Source of the DNA: Klenkia brasiliensis
Lineage (GTDB): Bacteria > Actinomycetota > Actinomycetes > Mycobacteriales > Geodermatophilaceae
NCBI RefSeq assembly: GCF_900100695.1
Contig: NZ_FNCF01000001.1
Location: 248,001 to 312,000, forward strand
DNA: 64,000 nt
Direction: 5' to 3'
This document shows positions 63,900-64,000 of the stretch, piece after piece. How positions within the stretch are numbered: the stretch's first letter is position 1; every line of letters starts with the position of its first letter. The notes beneath the pieces are model-generated. The model searched no databases. It saw only the letters and a program-made list of their open reading frames with translations, and was not told where the DNA came from. Made by a program: the position numbers and the translations under genes.

Positions 63900-64000
63900 G
63901 GCAGCAGCCCGCGCTCGGCGGCCACCGCGACGGCCTCGGTGCGCCCGGAGACATCGAGCTTGGCCAGCACCCGCGACAGGTGCACCGACACCGTCTTCTC
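63896..64000 (-). CDS. LuxR-type regulator, C-terminus only
   Basis: The last 34 codons of a gene that starts beyond the right edge. They encode the recognition and closing helices of a GerE/LuxR HTH (EKTVSVHLSRVLAKLDVSGR followed by TEAVAVAAERGLLP). SEKTVSVHLS is the DNA-recognition helix. Overlap GTGA with the acyltransferase gene implies an operon under this regulator. Full domain content (response regulator or large ATP-binding LuxR) cannot be seen. Confidence 0.85.
   Translation of the reverse strand, partial: EKTVSVHLSRVLAKLDVSGRTEAVAVAAERGLLP

Overview
The window is chromosomal DNA of a very GC-rich actinobacterium. Codon third positions are almost all G or C, GTG starts are frequent, and it carries SepH, DUF2530, DUF3027, DUF2771, an FprA-type ferredoxin reductase and an F420-type LLM oxidoreductase. 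Gene content and style suggest Geodermatophilaceae (Blastococcus, Modestobacter, Geodermatophilus); that placement is inference. I see no insertion sequence, prophage, CRISPR array or rRNA. There is one tRNA, tRNA-Arg(CCU). Coding density is very high, no gene-free stretch exceeds 300 bases, and 1-4 base ATGA/GTGA overlaps join genes within operons.

Layout. 1-3.4 kb (-): ABC ATPase, permease, histidine kinase and response regulator (cut by the left edge), an exporter with its own two-component system. 3.5-10.3 kb: tRNA-Arg, small acetyltransferases, class I photolyase, CBS protein, Nei-type glycosylase, DUF1905 and monooxygenase proteins, FprA. 10.3-11.0 kb: a four-helix membrane protein gene bracketed by ~80-base inverted repeats. 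11-18 kb: PEP carboxylase, SMP-30 protein, cytochrome P450, SDR and LLM oxidoreductases. 18-23 kb: NatAB-like ABC pair, GlgC-like nucleotidyltransferase, MFS transporter, PdxH. 23.5-25.8 kb: citrate synthase and SerC, ending in a strong hairpin. 25.8-31.0 kb (-): NAGGN-type amidotransferase, S9 peptidase and circularly permuted ATP-grasp ligase, the most interesting locus. 31-36 kb: SepH, stress membrane protein, TrmH, renalase-like enzyme, ABC-2-like protein, kinase. 36-42 kb: MFS, then two ABC ATPases with an 875-residue FtsX-like permease. 42-51 kb: thioesterase, ThpR, MarR-MFS pair, purine permease, and the DUF3027/MFS/DUF2771/cold-shock cluster. 51-57 kb: acyl-CoA ligase with a coupled 75-residue protein, MFS, WYL/helicase-associated protein. 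57-62.8 kb: cyclopropane synthase, XPB helicase, second SF2 helicase. 62.8-64 kb: cupin protein, hexapeptide acyltransferase and the end of a LuxR-type regulator cut by the right edge.

DNA repair is well represented (photolyase, Nei, XPB and its neighbours), as are exporters (five MFS, three ABC systems). Seventeen genes have a hexamer with A at position 2 and T at position 6 placed exactly 6 or 7 bases before the start codon. This fits leaderless transcription, and the pattern helped choose several starts.
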